Of a DNA stretch of 64,000 bases, positions 10,493 to 22,859 are shown one piece after another. This stretch comes from Lumbricus rubellus. Lineage: Eukaryota; Annelida; Clitellata; Crassiclitellata; Lumbricidae. Position 1 is the stretch's first letter; every line of letters starts with the position of its first letter. The stretch covers positions 27,116,777-27,180,776 of the forward strand of contig OX243820.1 in assembly GCA_945859605.1 (NCBI GenBank), written 5' to 3'. The notes beneath the pieces were generated by a model. The model was not told where the DNA came from, searched no databases, and worked only from the letters and a program-made list of their open reading frames with translations. The translations under genes and the position numbers were made by a program.

Positions 10493-13314
10493 CTACACAA
10501 ACATCAATCAATATTAATTTAATTGAGAAGCCATTAAAAAAAGTTATGTACTTATTAAATTTAAAACCCAACTGGCATCTATCAAATCGGGTTCAAGGCT
10601 ACAATGTGAAAGTAAATGATAAATGAATCTAGATGCTACGACAATGCGAACGAAACAATAGAAAAGACAATTGGATTCGTCAACGGAATTGAACAATGGG
10701 CTTTTTAAAGCATCAAATGAGCGAAGAAGAATGGGAATTACTAATTCGCACCCACTGAGAATCCATAAAAGGCTGACGTCAATAGCATATAATGATGATG
10801 GCGTGGATGATTAGGCCTATATAATTATTACCGTATTTACTGTACAGGGTGCGGCCAAAAAAAATACCCCATTACGAAAATCGCGATTTCTCAAAAACCG
10901 CTGAATATTTTGTTATAAAACTTCGCCAGTCTATTTGACACATATTTATCTACAACTTGGCTAAATCTAATGAAATTCGAATCATGGACACCAAAATGGT
11001 GCAACCCTGAAGTGAAACAATGCAATTTTCGTTTCAACAGACATTTAGTGACAGCAATAAGTAACAAAGTAACGGCGCAAACAGAAATGTAACAAAGTTC
11101 AAAGTTACTTATTGTTCTTGACAAGATTAGGCCACACTGCTAAGTTTTGTGCAATGAATGTTCGAAGTGAACACCGTTTGCTTTTACTCAAGCTTGCAGA
11201 CGTTTTCGAAAGCCCAGAACAGTCTTCTGAATGGTTTCAAGTGACAAAAGTCAATTCCAGATGATTTGCCGCGTATTTTTCAGTTCAGAAATGTTCTTTG
11301 GCTTTGTGGTAAGTTTGTTGTAAGTCTCAAGCATTGCACCCCAGACAGCATAGTCGAGTGGATTCATATCTGGGGAATTTGGCGGCCACGAATCCTTGTC
11401 GATGAAGTCAAGACAGTGGCTTAATTGTTAACCAATCTTGGGCCAGCTCGGTGCCGTGAGCGGACGCTCCATCTTGCTGAAAAGTGAACTTATTTCCCAA
11501 GACAGTGTGACAATCATCGACAAGCTTAGGCAAAAGATTCTCCACGTAGTAGGCTACTTAGCATTGACTTTGGCCTTCTCGTCAATGAATTGTAAGCGTT
11601 CTTTACCCTCATAGCTGACACAATCATGCAGAAACCATGATGTGGGGAGAGAACTTGGCTCTCTCGACCAACAGACGCTTGGATGGATATCGGATTTTTT
11701 CTTCTACGCACGGACACGGTTGTTTTGATTATTAATTGGTGGATTGATGTAAAAGATCTTTTCATCGGTGAAGAACACGATCCGCAAAGCGGAAATGACG
11801 TAATTATGGCACACCACAGACTATTTTATGTAAAAATATGATTTCTTATTTCGTGAATGCCTTGTTCAGTTGAAAAAATGCAGTTCTTTCTTCTGCCTGA
11901 CGTCATGATCACAAATATAAAGATACTGGCATAAAATTTTCAGAGAATATGTAAAAATATGTTACGAATAAGAATGAAAATATTTGTAACAAAATATTCA
12001 GCGGTTTTTGAGAAATCGCAATTTTCGTAATGGGGTATTTTTTTTGGCCGCACCCTAATGAGGATCATTGTGACGATTATATAGAGCCTCTTATTATAGG
12101 TGCTGAACAATTTGAATTGTTTAGGCACCTACACAATAATGAATCTCTATTGGCACAGATATTATGTTAAAAGAGTTTCCTGATTCTTCAAAAGTCGGTG
12201 GTCCATGCAGGCAGACAGGTACACTGACCCCCACCCCCACCCCGGCAACTCTGATGAAACCTGTTGACAACCTGTCATCGGCTTATTCTTAGGTTTATTA
12301 GAATATTGCCAGATATACATTTTAAATATCACGCAAATGTGGTTGCTGTTTGAACTAGAAAAATTGCGACTAATAACAAACAATGCCGTTAATTAATTCT
12401 GAAATTTATGTAGCGCCCCTTTAAGAGGCAACGTGTCCAAAAGGGAACTCTCCCCCCCCCCCAAAGATACTTATAGATTAAACATTGTCCAATGAGGCAA
12501 ATAGGTGTGGGTTAACTAAGCAACTGTTTGGATCGATTGAGTGTCTAATTTAACCCGTTAACGACCAGCATGTACTAAAATGTATGGAATAACATATGCA
12601 GCTGATCATTAAAGGGTCAAAAGTGTGGCAGGCGAGGTTGCAAAAGACGAGCGCAGGAAAAGATACAAACAGAAAGAAGAGAGTTCTGTTTGATTTCTTT
12701 CTGCTGATCAAATATTTTTTACATTTCTGACGTCTGCCCAGCATCGATCCGCGAAGACCATGCAGTGTCGGATGTCTGGTATTTACATGCACCATCGACA
12801 TCACGTGACCTTTCCTCCCTTCTATGATCTCCATGGAGATGGGATGCGCAACCAAGACTTTACTATCGGGAGGGGGGTCCTAAGAAAGACTACGGTGGTT
12901 GAACCACCAAAACCTACCACGATAATTCTCATCCTGAATTGATATGCAGACAATTGATCGATTCATTCGATCGCAATCGATGATTCATAGTTGCATTCAA
13001 TTGATTGATTGATTGGTTGGTTGATTGGCTGAGTGATTGACTGATTGGTTGGTTGGTTGCTTGCCTGCATGATTGATTGATTGATTGTTTTATTGATTGA
13101 TTGAGACGCAGCTACATGAGTATAAAAATTGATGATTTAGTTGAAGAACGACTCAATTCGTTCGATATGCAGCCGATCAATTCTGTCTAAACGTAGGCTA
13201 TAATTATATCTGTCTCTGTTTAAACTAATCCATGAAATTGTATGGGAACCGACTGAACCCCTCAAACTTTGGTCCTATAAGGATAATTTGCTTTACCATC
13301 GCCCACGCAGAATG

Positions 13315-13389
<75 letters not shown>

Positions 13390-16300
13390 CCGGTATGCTT
13401 CTGACTAGCCTTTAGCACTCTCATCAAGACACTTATACTGCGCCTATGTTTATTGTAGCCTAGTCTCTTTCTGTCTTTCGCTTTCTCTTTCTCTCTTTCT
13501 CTGTCTCTCTCTGTCTCTTTGTCTGTCTGTCTCTCTCTTCTCTCTCTCTGTCATTCTTCTTTCAGTCCTCTCTGTCTCTCTCTGTTTCTTTGTGTCTTTG
13601 ACTGCTTTGTCTTTCTGTGTCTCTGTCTTTCTCTATCTTATTCTCATTCCATCTCTGCCTCTTTCACTCTATTATTTCCGTCTGTGTCCCTCTCTTCTCT
13701 CTTTCGTTTTTTCTCTCTCTTTCTTTCTGTCTGTCTGTCTGTCTGGCTCACTCTATCTATGTGTCTCTCTGTGTCTCGCGCGCGCTGTCTACGTCTTTAT
13801 TTTGTTTGTCTCTTTCTCTCTTGATTCCTATCTTTGTATGTTTGCCTCTCTCTGTCTGTCTATCTCTGTCTTTGTCTCTGTCTTTGTCTCTCTGTCTCTC
13901 TCTGTCTCTATCTCTTTCTCCGTATGTCTGTCTTTCTCTCGTTCTGTCTCTCGCTCTGTTTCTCTCTTCTCTCCTCTCGCCTCTCTCTCGTCTGTAAGTC
14001 TATTTTCGTATCGATGGTGAGTGGATGTGCATTAATGGGAGATCGATTTAGGACCAGTGAATATTGAGCTGAGCACAGGCGAATGGTTCATAAATCTCGA
14101 GTGGTAATCGTGGCTTGCCTCCTCAATGTCTCGATGACAGACTTGACTTAAAGAGGAACAGATCTATTGATCACCACAGAATCATAATTTCCATGCATCT
14201 CAGGGACAATCTGACCGATTGACTGACCGACTGACAGAGCCTTTGACTAGTCAAGCAGAAGGTTTCGGTTCGAATCCTTCTATCACTAGTCACGTGATGA
14301 CCTGTTATCGCGTTCCTCTGTATCTAAGAAATTCAATTTGTTCATCCTCATCTATATTAGGCCTATACCCAACGACTTTTTATTGCGCTACTCTATACAA
14401 AATATAGTAGAAGAATTTTATTTGAAGAACGACTCATTTCGTTCGATATTGTTCAGCCGAAAATGTCTACCGTAATAATTCTAAACGAACTTGGGCAACA
14501 GTACTGTATAGACATTTTTGCTGGTTAATATAGTCATGTTCATTTTCATGATGTCATCCGATTAGAAATGATTTACCAGGGAGGATTGGAATGGAAATGA
14601 GAGGTCGGGCAACAGTTACTGTTCTAAAAATTCCTTATAAGAAATCCTGTGCTATAAGCTTACACATTATTATTCTGTCTTCAATCTGATCTTTTTTCTA
14701 ATATTATGAATTCTGTGGCGATGTTTCCATGCAGCGAGTGGACCTAGTTTGCATATTGCTTCATTTCACATTTATTTCGAAGTGGAACAAAGACTGAATT
14801 ATCGAGCCATCTGGCCACTCCAGAATTTCCCACAACGCATAGAATTGTAGTCAGGTAGGCCTACTCAAACGGCGGTCAACTACCGTCGGCCTACTGCACA
14901 ACGCTATTTTAGACTGAACCTCGCCCGAGCACACATGGACGAGCACACACACAGACACAAACAGACAGACAGAGACACACACAGACCCACATACCTACAC
15001 ACACACCTACACACAAACACACACACACCTACACACACACACAAGCACACACAACACACACTTAAGACCTATTTTTTCTTTCTTAAGACCTATTTTTTCT
15101 CTAGAGGTTATCGCACTGGGAGCGCTACTAAATGACCTCGGCTGTGAGCGGCGCTATAAAAAATACTAATTACATTACATTACATCACATCACATTACAC
15201 TTGCGTTCCTCACCTTTTCAGAGCGTAGGTTACGACGGGAGCGACCACGGCCACTGAGGCCAAACACCCAAAGACGATTAGACCGATGGTCCAGGCGGGA
15301 AGGTGACCGTCGCCTTCCACAGGCTCCTCCACGGGAGAATCCGTCCCTGATCCAGCGGTGGAATTATTGATGGATCGAGTGGAAGAAACAATCACCGCCG
15401 GATTGAAGCTGATGGTGGTGGATGAACCGACGTTACTTCGAGGAGGCGTAGATGATAACTGATTCTGTATTGGATTGGTAACCAAAGGTACAGCGATGGT
15501 TGGTGGCTTCCTGGTCGTCGTTGTTGTTGTTGTGACTAGTGTGGGTGACGACTTTTGTGTTGTCGCTGTTGTCACTACTTTCTCTTTTGTTGTTGTTGTT
15601 GTGACTACTTTGGTTGAGCGACGTGTAGAAACATGTAGAACTGATGATTCAGATTCTGTTGTTTCCATACCAAAGTCTCCAGAGACAGGTGTTTCCATGT
15701 TGCCACTGGTAGGCATAGTCATTTCTATGGTGACGTCACCGGGTGCGGACGCTTCTATGGTGACGCTGTTACCAGCAGTGACGTCTGTGTTGACATTTTT
15801 AGCTGCAGTGGTTTCTATGTTGACGTTGTTACCAGCAGTGACGTCTGTGTTGCCGTTTTTAGCTGCAGTTGTTTCTATGTTGACGCTGTTACCTGCAGTG
15901 ACGTCAGTGTTGACGTTTTTAGCTGCACTGGTTTCTATGTTGACGTTGTTACCTGCAGTGACGTCAGTGTTGACGTTTTTAGCTGCACTGGTTTCTATGT
16001 TGACGTTGTTACCAGCAGTGACGTCTGTGTTGACGTTTTTAGCTGCAGTGGTGTCTATGTTGACGTTGTTACCTGCAGTGACGTCAGTGTTGACGTTTTT
16101 AGCTGCACTGGTTTCTATGTTGACGTTGTTACCAGCAGTGACGTCTGTGTTGACGTTTTTAGCTGCAGTGGTGTCTATGTTGACGTTGTTACCTGCAGTG
16201 ACGTCAGTGTTGACGTTTTTAGCTGCAGTGGTTTCTATGTTGACATTGTTACCTACAGTGACGTCTGTGTTGACGTTTTTAGCTGCAGTGGTTTCTATGT

Positions 16301-19300
16301 TGACATTGTTACCTGCAGTGACGTCTGTGTTGACCGTTTTAGCTGCAGTGGTTTCTATGTTGACATTGTTACCTGCAGTGACGTCTGTGTTGACGTTTTT
16401 AGCTGTAGTGGTTTCTATGTTGACGTTTTTAGCTGCAGTGGTTTCTATGTTGACGTTGTTAGCTGCAGTGGTTTCTATGTTGGCGTTGTTAGCTGCAGTG
16501 GTTTCAATGTTGGCGTTGTTAGCTGCAGTGGTTTCTATGTTGGCGTTGTTACCTTCAGTGACGGCTGTGTTGACGTTTTTAGCTGCAGTGGTTTCTATGT
16601 TGGCATTGTTAGCTGCAGTGGTTTCTATGTTGACGCTGTTACCAGCAGTGACGGCTGTGTTGACGTTTTTAGCTGCAGTGACGTCTGTGTTGACGTTTTT
16701 AGCTGCAGTGGTTCCTATGTTGACGTTGATACCTGCAGTGACGTCTGTGTTGACGTTTTTAACTGCAGTGGTTTCTATGTTGACGTTGTTACCCGCAGTG
16801 ACGTCTGTGTTGACGTTTTTAGCTGTAGTGGTTTCTATGTTGGCGTTGTTAGCTGCAGTGGTTTCAATGTTGGCGTTGTTAGCTGCAGTGACGTCTGTGT
16901 TGACGTTTTTAGCTGCAGTGGTTTCTATGTTGACGTTGTTAGCAGCAGTGACGTCTGTGTTGACGTATTTAGCTGCAGTCGTTTCTATGTTGATGTTGTT
17001 ACCACCAGTGATGTCTGTATTGACGTTACTAGATGCTCTGGTTACAATGTTGACGCTGTTACCTGCAGTGGTTTCTATGTAGGCGTTGTTAGCTGCAGAA
17101 GTGTCCATTTTGGCGTTGTTAGCTGCAGTGGTTTCTATGTTGGCGTTGTTAGCTGCAGAAGTTTCCATTTTGGCGTTGTTAGCTGCAGTGGTTTCTATGT
17201 TGGAGTTGTTAGCTGCAGTGGTTTCTATGTTGGCGTTGTTAGCTGCAGTGGTTCCTATGTTGGCGTTGTTAGCTGCAGTGGTTTCAATGTTGGCGTTGTT
17301 AGCTGCAGTGGTTTCTATGTTGGAGTTGTTAGCTGCAGTGGTTCCTATGTTGGCGTTGTTAGCTACAGTGGTTTCTATGTTGGCGTTGTTGGTTGGAGTC
17401 GATTCTGTGTTGACGTTTTTACCAGCAGTGACGTCTGCATTGACGTTACTAGATAGTCTGGTTCCAATGTTGACGTTGTTACCAACAGTGGTTTCTGCGT
17501 TGGCTTTGTTAGCTGCAGAGGTTTCCATGTTGGCTTTGTTAGCTACAGTGGTATCTGTGTTAGCTCCAATGGTTTCTTTGTTGGCGTTGTTAGCTGCAGT
17601 GGTTTCGATGTTGGCTTTTGTAACTGCAGTCGTTTCTATGTTGGAATTCTTAGCTGCAGTGGTTTCTGTTTTGGCGTTATTGGGTACAGTCGATTCTATG
17701 TTGACGTTGTTAGCTGTAGAGGTTTTTATGTTGACGTTGTTAGCTGCAGTGACACCTGTATTGACGTTACCAGATACTCTAGTTTCAATGTTGACGCTGT
17801 TACCAGCAGTGACGTCTGTATTGACGTTACCAGATGCTCTGGTTCCAATGTTGACGCTGTTACCTGCAGTGGTTTCTACGTTGGCGTTGTTAGCTGCAGT
17901 GGTTTCTATGTTGGAGTTGTTAGCTACAGTGGTTTCTGTGTTGACGTTGTTACCTGCAGTGGTTTCTATGTTGGAGTTGTTAGCTGCAGTGGTTTCTATG
18001 TTGGAGTTGTTAGCTGCAGTGGTTTCTATGTTGGAGTTGTTAGCTGTAGTGGTTTCTATGTTGGCGTTGTTAGCTGCAGTGGTTTCTATGTTGGTAATGT
18101 TAGCTGCAGTGGTTTCTATGTTGGAGTTGTTAGCTGTAGTGGTTTCTATGTTGGCGTTGTTAGCTGCCGTGGTTTCTATGTTGGTAATGTTAGCTGCAGT
18201 GGTTTCTATGTTGGAGTTGTTAGCTGCAGTGGTTTCTATGTTGGCGTTGTTAGCTGCCGTGGTTTCTATGTTGGTAATGTTAGCTGCAGTGGTTTCTATG
18301 TTGGCGTTGTTAGCTGCAGTGGTTTCTATGTTGGCGTTGTTAGCTGCAGTGGTTTCTATGTTGGCGTTGTTAGCTGCAGAGGTTTCTATGTTTGTCTGTT
18401 GGAATGGAACAGACGATTGTTCCACTGATGAGTCCACTAACGAGAAAGAACAAATATCACAATTATGTGAAGTAATGCTTGGGAATGCCTGGTGACTTTA
18501 ACATAACACATTGCAACATACTGTAATATTGCATTTTAAAGTACGAAACTACCATCGAAGGTGTTCAAAACAAAACTGCTCCTAAGCAAACTCGTTTAAG
18601 CCTAGGCCCTATTTATAAATTATTTCCCCTCACACATGTAACATGTAGTAGCTCTAGTGTATTTTATTAGTATAGAATAGATGAATGATCAACTCCAATT
18701 TAGCGTAATTTATACCCGTTTTCTCTCACTTTAAACTTAAAGTAGCCTATAGAGTGTGACTAGGTGGCCTATCGGTAACGCGCTTGCTCACGGAGCGGGC
18801 AGTTGCGGTTCAACTCCGGGTAACGACCTTGTGGAAGTTGTTTACGCACACGTGCCTCTGTCACCAAGCAGTATAATTTAGTATCGGCATATTAAGCTGG
18901 GAAGTAAACGACTCGTATCCAGGACCTTGGGATTCGTCCATTGACGGCTCAAGGCCATTGAAAAGGAAATGAGCGCCTCATTTTTGTTCCACATGGAACT
19001 TTACTACTACTTACCATAGAGTAGGCCTATTTGATTATTATGGATGATGGATCATAATAATAATTATGCTCACGTACTTTGTTCAAGCGATATATAAAAA
19101 TTATGTATAAGAATCATCTCTCGCGCACAATTATAGCCTTTTTATGATTAGCTTTACTTCAAGCGAAATTCATGAAATTTACGAGTAGCTTAACTTACTT
19201 CAAGCGAAATTAATGAAATGTATGAGTAGCTTTACTTCGAGCGAAATCCTAATTGGTTCTTAGAGATGGAGCACATTAATTAGTAGTAGTAGCCTAACAT

Positions 19301-19579
19301 TGAAGGACTTTCTAGAAATCTCCGTAATGAATTAACATGATTATGATTGTTAATTGCATAAAATTTGAAAGCTGGATTTGTGTAATCAGTAGTCTATGCC
19401 AAATATTTGTACTGATTAAAGTGCTAAAGATCTGTATCACAGATTCCTTTTCTAAATTGCACAACATGCTATAAAATAAGCATAACGTAACCTGTTTCTG
19501 CGATATCTGTGCTGGATGAAACAAGAACGTACAGAGAACTCAACCGTATCAATAACAGGGCCATGTTAACTAAAGACAT
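10303..19579 (-). CDS. Mucin-like type I transmembrane repeat protein, 3 exons
   Basis: Exons 19492-19579, 15214-18436 and 10303-10492; phases 1 and 2 match at both introns and the sum is 3501 nt (1166 residues). Residues 1 to about 24 form a hydrophobic signal peptide. Then come about 86 ten-residue Thr/Asn-rich repeats (AANNANIETT), partly replaced by a 20-residue version (AAKNVNTDVTAGNNVNIETT), and a Thr-rich stalk. One membrane span follows at about 1078-1102 (WTIGLIVFGCLASVAVV...), then a 64-residue Pro-rich tail with PPVGPPPVGPP. Such Thr-dense repeats are normally O-glycosylated in mucins; NNS gives scattered N-glycosylation sequons. A surface or egg/embryo-coat role is only a guess. 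No known family recognised. Intron 2 contains a mariner element, intron 1 a SINE. Confidence 0.65.
10845..12056 (-). mobile_element. Tc1/mariner-type transposon, transposase broken
   Basis: Termini of about 72 bp (CAGGGTGCGGCCAAAAAAAA, then ATACCCCATTACG) match in inverted orientation with about one mismatch, next to TA at the left. The - strand reads WPPNSPDMNPLDYAVWG near 11345-11400, the conserved catalytic-domain block of mariner transposases. Stops follow at IIW-stop and LQA-stop, and the upstream half is frameshifted, so it cannot make an active protein. Confidence 0.88.
12057..13314. other. No gene recognised (mucin intron)
   Basis: Contains a short - strand LINE/SINE-type tail (12405-12430), a possible tiny hairpin element at 12549-12622 (TTAACCCGTTAACGACCAGC against GCTGATCATTAAAGGGTCAA) and an impure GATT array at 12990-13105. 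Confidence 0.5.
13315..13387 (+). repeat. (CA)n microsatellite
   Basis: Uninterrupted CA dinucleotides, about 36 repeats. Confidence 0.97.
13465..13995 (+). repeat. Long CT/TCTG-rich tract
   Basis: About 530 bp of TCTC/TCTG/TTTC low-complexity pyrimidine sequence on the + strand. On the - strand this is a purine-rich intron segment of the mucin-like gene. Several long open frames here are products of composition. Confidence 0.92.
13996..14934. other. No gene recognised (mucin intron)
   Basis: Includes a B-box-like GGTTCGAATCCTTC at 14270-14283 with no complete tRNA fold around it; otherwise unremarkable AT-rich sequence. Confidence 0.45.
14936..15190 (+). repeat. (CA)-rich tract plus LINE/SINE 3' tail
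   Basis: CACA-rich sequence to about 15060, a duplicated TTAAGACCTATTTTTTCT, then the family tail GGGAGCGCTAC...GAGCGGCGCTATAAAA and an ATTAC repeat, ending about 25 bp from the donor of mucin exon 2. Confidence 0.7.
15214..18436 (-). CDS. Exon 2 of mucin-like gene: repeat array, stalk, membrane span
   Basis: Acceptor TTCTTTCTCGTTAG precedes 18436; no ATG lies at its start (the frame opens on GTG spanning the junction), so an upstream exon is required. Donor AAAAG|GTGAGG follows 15214; reading through it meets TGA at once, so the membrane span is followed by splicing. The exon is 3223 nt with no in-frame stop. Confidence 0.8.
15760..18400 (-). repeat. 30-bp coding minisatellite
   Basis: About 86 tandem copies of a 30-bp unit, (+ strand) like GTTAGCTGCAGTGGTTTCTATGTTGGCGTT in two pieces of 15. 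Between about 15780 and 16440 copies alternate in pairs, giving a 60-bp higher-order unit (20 residues); the 5' part of the gene keeps the simple 30-bp unit. Confidence 0.95.
18755..19010 (+). mobile_element. tRNA-derived SINE, family 2
   Basis: The tRNA-like head GACTAGGTGGCCTATCGGTA (A box) and GCGGTTCAACTCC (B box) is followed by a body unrelated to family 1, ending AATGAGCGCCTCATTTTTGT. Single copy in this window, located in intron 1 of the mucin-like gene. Confidence 0.7.
19148..19248 (+). repeat. ~47-bp tandem repeat, about 2-3 copies
   Basis: TAGCTTTACTTCAAGCGAAA, then TTCATGAAATTTACGAG, repeats with small changes. Confidence 0.8.
19492..19579 (-). CDS. Exon 1 of mucin-like gene: signal peptide (inferred)
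   Basis: ATG at 19579 (second in-frame ATG at 19564) opens MSLVNMALLLIRLSSLYVLV, a good signal-peptide core, with a likely cleavage region SSSTDIA. The frame reaches CAG|GTTACG at 19492 in phase 1, exactly what the exon 2 acceptor needs. The donor is weaker than consensus, so this exon is inference from phase and signal-peptide character. Confidence 0.5.
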
Positions 19580-20234
19580 TTTAATCATCGTTGACTGGAA
19601 CTTTCCAATCCCGACCAAAAGCACAGCAACCAGAAGCAAATCGATGTCAACTTTCGCAATAATTATTCTCCAAAATTCAGACTAATACAGTTTCTTAAGA
19701 CGATCTACAATGATAACTGTCTACATTTTCTTTCATTCCAACGGCAGGTTTCAACAACAAAACATTCCAAGACGCCTAAGGACAGTCGTTCCTGTTTTCC
19801 GTTATCCGACCATCCTGTTTGCTTTCCAGTATCGTCCGACTCGATAAAGATGAGAAACAACTATTAGTGTCTGACCAACGAGCACTCTTGCGAGTCCGAT
19901 CCATCGAGGCGTGACGTTTAAAACGCTCTGAGCAACGCAGCAACTGGATCTCTGCGACAGCAATGCGCATGCGTGTTCCGACTCGACTCGTCGGATTTAT
20001 CGACACCGTGCTTGGTGATGCGCGCCGTTTTTAGAACCTGAACCTTTGTTTTCCGGATCGATTGATACATTGATTGTCTTGTTGTTGCACTGTATGGCGT
20101 CATGGATGAACGAACGTGGTGCCATGAAAGAACTATAAAAAACTGGCTGCTGCTGTTACTATGTGGGAGGAGGATGCGGCAGACGAGATAGCGTATCTTC
20201 AAATTTGCTCACGACAAACAAACCAGCGCGCGCT
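19580..20234. promoter_or_regulatory. Upstream region of mucin-like gene
   Basis: Region 5' of the inferred first exon. It is richer in CpG around 19840-20040 than its surroundings. No TATA box assigned. Open frames here on the - strand show no domain. Confidence 0.25.
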
Positions 20235-20276
20235 GTATCAATTAGTAGGCTCTGCGAAAGGCGCTATATATATATA

Positions 20277-20470
20277 CAGGGTGGCCCAAAAAAAGTGATA
20301 ACACCTCGTAGCAAAGGGTCATTAATATAATTGAATCAATATAACGTGTTGTAATTTACTGCATGTCGTATGCCAAGTAGTAATTACGCTACTCATAAAA
20401 CATGTTCAGTGTGTCCCCCTTGCTTCTCAACAACTTTTTGTAAGTGAGAAACACCAACTGATACCATGAT
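20277..20470 (-). mobile_element. Mariner-type transposon, C-terminal half
   Basis: Begins after TA with CAGGGTGGCCCAAAAAAAGT, the same terminus as the element end at 37584. The - strand reads HLQKVVEKQGGHTEHVL then stop at about 20405-20455, a typical mariner transposase C-terminus. The rest of the protein is absent here. Confidence 0.7.
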
Positions 20471-20819
20471 ACCGCAGCTGAAAAGTTCACGTTCTCGTAT
20501 GTCTCCTTTCTGGAACTTAAGAAGCTTAACCCTCGAGATAGATTTTCCCAAATCCAACGTGTTTTATTTGGAATATTTTAGGTAACTGTAGTGTAGATGG
20601 TGATTGTGACAGGCACACATCTTGAGCTATAAAATTTGATGATACCCCACACCGTTCAAGAGTTACATCCGATATACCCAAGGTACCAAAGGTGGATACC
20701 AGCCCCCTTTAGTTATCGACTATATCTTTTCCGACGTTCAATATATTTATGAAGAGGCACAAATTATACCAGTCTATAGGGGGAATTTGTGGCTACATTT
20801 TAATGTCTACTGAGTTATC

Positions 20820-21075
20820 TTATGACAACCGGAAGTACTCTGAATAAATTAAAATGTATTTAATGGTGTTTTTATTTTCATCAAATTTTCATGAGTTTTT
20901 CCTATAATAACCTATCCATTAGGGTGTCTCTTAGCACAATGGAAGAAAAATTTGGGGGATTTTTTTTTGTATCACCTTCACAAGTTGTTAGGTTTATTTA
21001 AATAAAATTCTACAAAAAATTTCATTAAAATTGGGTAAAATTTAGAGGTCGCCCTCTAGCCTCAAAGTTTTGCAT
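20820..21075 (+). repeat. Left arm of a large diverged inverted repeat
   Basis: Blocks CACAAGTTGTTAGGTTTAT, AGAGGTCGCCCTCTAGCC and TCAAAGTTTTGCATG recur in reverse orientation at 22866-23010. A CCGGAAGTACTC block at 20826 also has a relative at 23104, there in direct orientation. Confidence 0.65.
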
Positions 21076-22170
21076 GTAACAGGTTCACTTCGACAATGGG
21101 AAATCATGTAGTCCAATGCCGCATAATAATTAATCATTTCTAGCACTAATCAATTTGCCTTGTTTATATGACATACATGTATGTATGTGCACTTGATATA
21201 TGGCCCATTCAAGAATACTACTCAGAATTGCTCCCTACTAGGGCGCAGAAACTGAACCTGAGATTCACACCAAAGCGCATGAGCATTTGGTGGCACTTTA
21301 GAGTTCGGTCATGAGTCAAGTCTTTCAGAGGAATTCAACTCTGACAGGTCTTTAGATGGATTTTAACTGCAAAAGGTGCTACCTTGCACTCCAGCACTTG
21401 ATATAAGGATTTCAGGATGGTCGTTAATACTCATTATGCTGTGTGGAAGTTGGATCTTCCTTTGGCTTCCCATCCCAATGTGCTGCCAATAGTGCCAAAG
21501 GAACAGCCTACAGTGAACTCTGATTTTAGGTTGTGTTATGCGGTTATTAGCGCTGGCACGATGAATTATTGTAGCCTGCAGTTGATATTCAAATAAATAA
21601 TGACATGCCCAAGGATACATGCAACTTCACTGACATTAACGGTGGCATTTCTGGATGAGACATTGGTTCTGTCGAACACAGATAGTGTCTACGAGACTTT
21701 ATGTTTAAACGTGTTCACTTTGGAGTTGAACCTTTGCTGTAAGCACATGCAGGATGGTAATCTCCCCTCTTTTTGTCAGCACCATTTGATAGGTCAGAGT
21801 TTAGCACAGCCCACTGGTCGATGCTTTGATGTCTTCTTGTGATCACAAAAAGCGTTCAAATTGCACCTGATCACTCTTGTACACTCTGTTTGAGGTGATA
21901 CTGGACCATATATGTCACTTGCCTTCCTAAATATGCCTTTGCCTATATGCGTGACGTTCTTCACTGGCTTCCTGTTTCTCAGGGCATCTTCCGAGCTGCT
22001 CTTGTTTGGCGTTCTTATTTACGCCTCATCGTATCTTATTGTGTCTGATCTTTGTTGACCTGTCTCTCTGGCCGACAAAGATTGCATAACCTTTGTTCTT
22101 CTGCAATGGCCATGGAGAGCTGTTGGTTCTGCGAGCTCACACTTCTATTAGAAGCGTTGAGCCATTCCGA
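21076..22170. other. Interior of the inverted-repeat region; no gene recognised
   Basis: No intact coding sequence. Short open frames lack domains. A LINE 3' end follows at 22170. Confidence 0.4.
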
Positions 22171-22600
22171 TTGTGAGTCCATGCATCTGGAATGGCCTCC
22201 ACTGGCTGCCACTCAAGAAGCGAATTGAGTATAGGATATCTACTCTAGTCTGGCGCTACATGCTAGGCCTTGTTCCTGCCTACCTTTGTGATCTCTGTAC
22301 CCCAAAACTTATAGTTCTCACCATTTCCACTCCCTTCGTTCGACTGGACAAAGTCTGCATGCTCTCAGTCCATTTTGCTCGTACTTCCACTATGCAGAAC
22401 CATGCATTCTGGGTGGTAGGACCCTCATCTTGGAATGGTCTTCCACTGACCCTCCGCCTCTTTGTAAAAATACTTCTCAGGCTTTCCTCTCTCTCACCTT
22501 AAGACAGTTTTATTTGGCCGCGCTGAGGTTGGGAGCACCACTGAGTAGCCCCTGAAGGGGTGCTGTATAAATGCATCGAATGAATGAATGAATGAATGAG
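22170..22600 (+). mobile_element. LINE 3' end (CR1/L2-like), truncated
   Basis: The + strand frame reads LHWLPLKKRIEYRISTLVWR ... GLVPAYLCDL ... NHAFWVVGPSSWNGLP, the conserved C-terminal extension of CR1/L2-type reverse transcriptases. It is followed by the family tail hairpin and a (GAAT)n end. 5'-truncated, as usual for LINEs. Confidence 0.85.
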
Positions 22601-22859
22601 ACTTGCGATGATGGCTAGGTAAAACTCGTCTGATTTCTATAAGTCGCACAAATCTCATTCCGTTAGCTGTTGCTGGGTTGAGAGCGCCTATGCGTAGGTC
22701 GCTTGAAAAGGTGCCATATAAATCATCGGAATGAATAAAAGTGAACAGAAGGTAATAACCTGATTTACTCCTCCTACATATTGAAATTAGCTTATCAATA
22801 AGTCAATCTAGAACTTCTCTAGCAAAGCGAACGATGTGGCATATTTTTAGACAATAGGA

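Noticed and set aside
13519..14067. Several overlapping Ser/Leu-rich frames
   Set aside because: Created by a CT/TCTG tract open in all three frames.
14225..14300. Possible tRNA gene
   Set aside because: Only a T-arm-like GGTTCGAATCC is present; no acceptor, D or anticodon arms pair.
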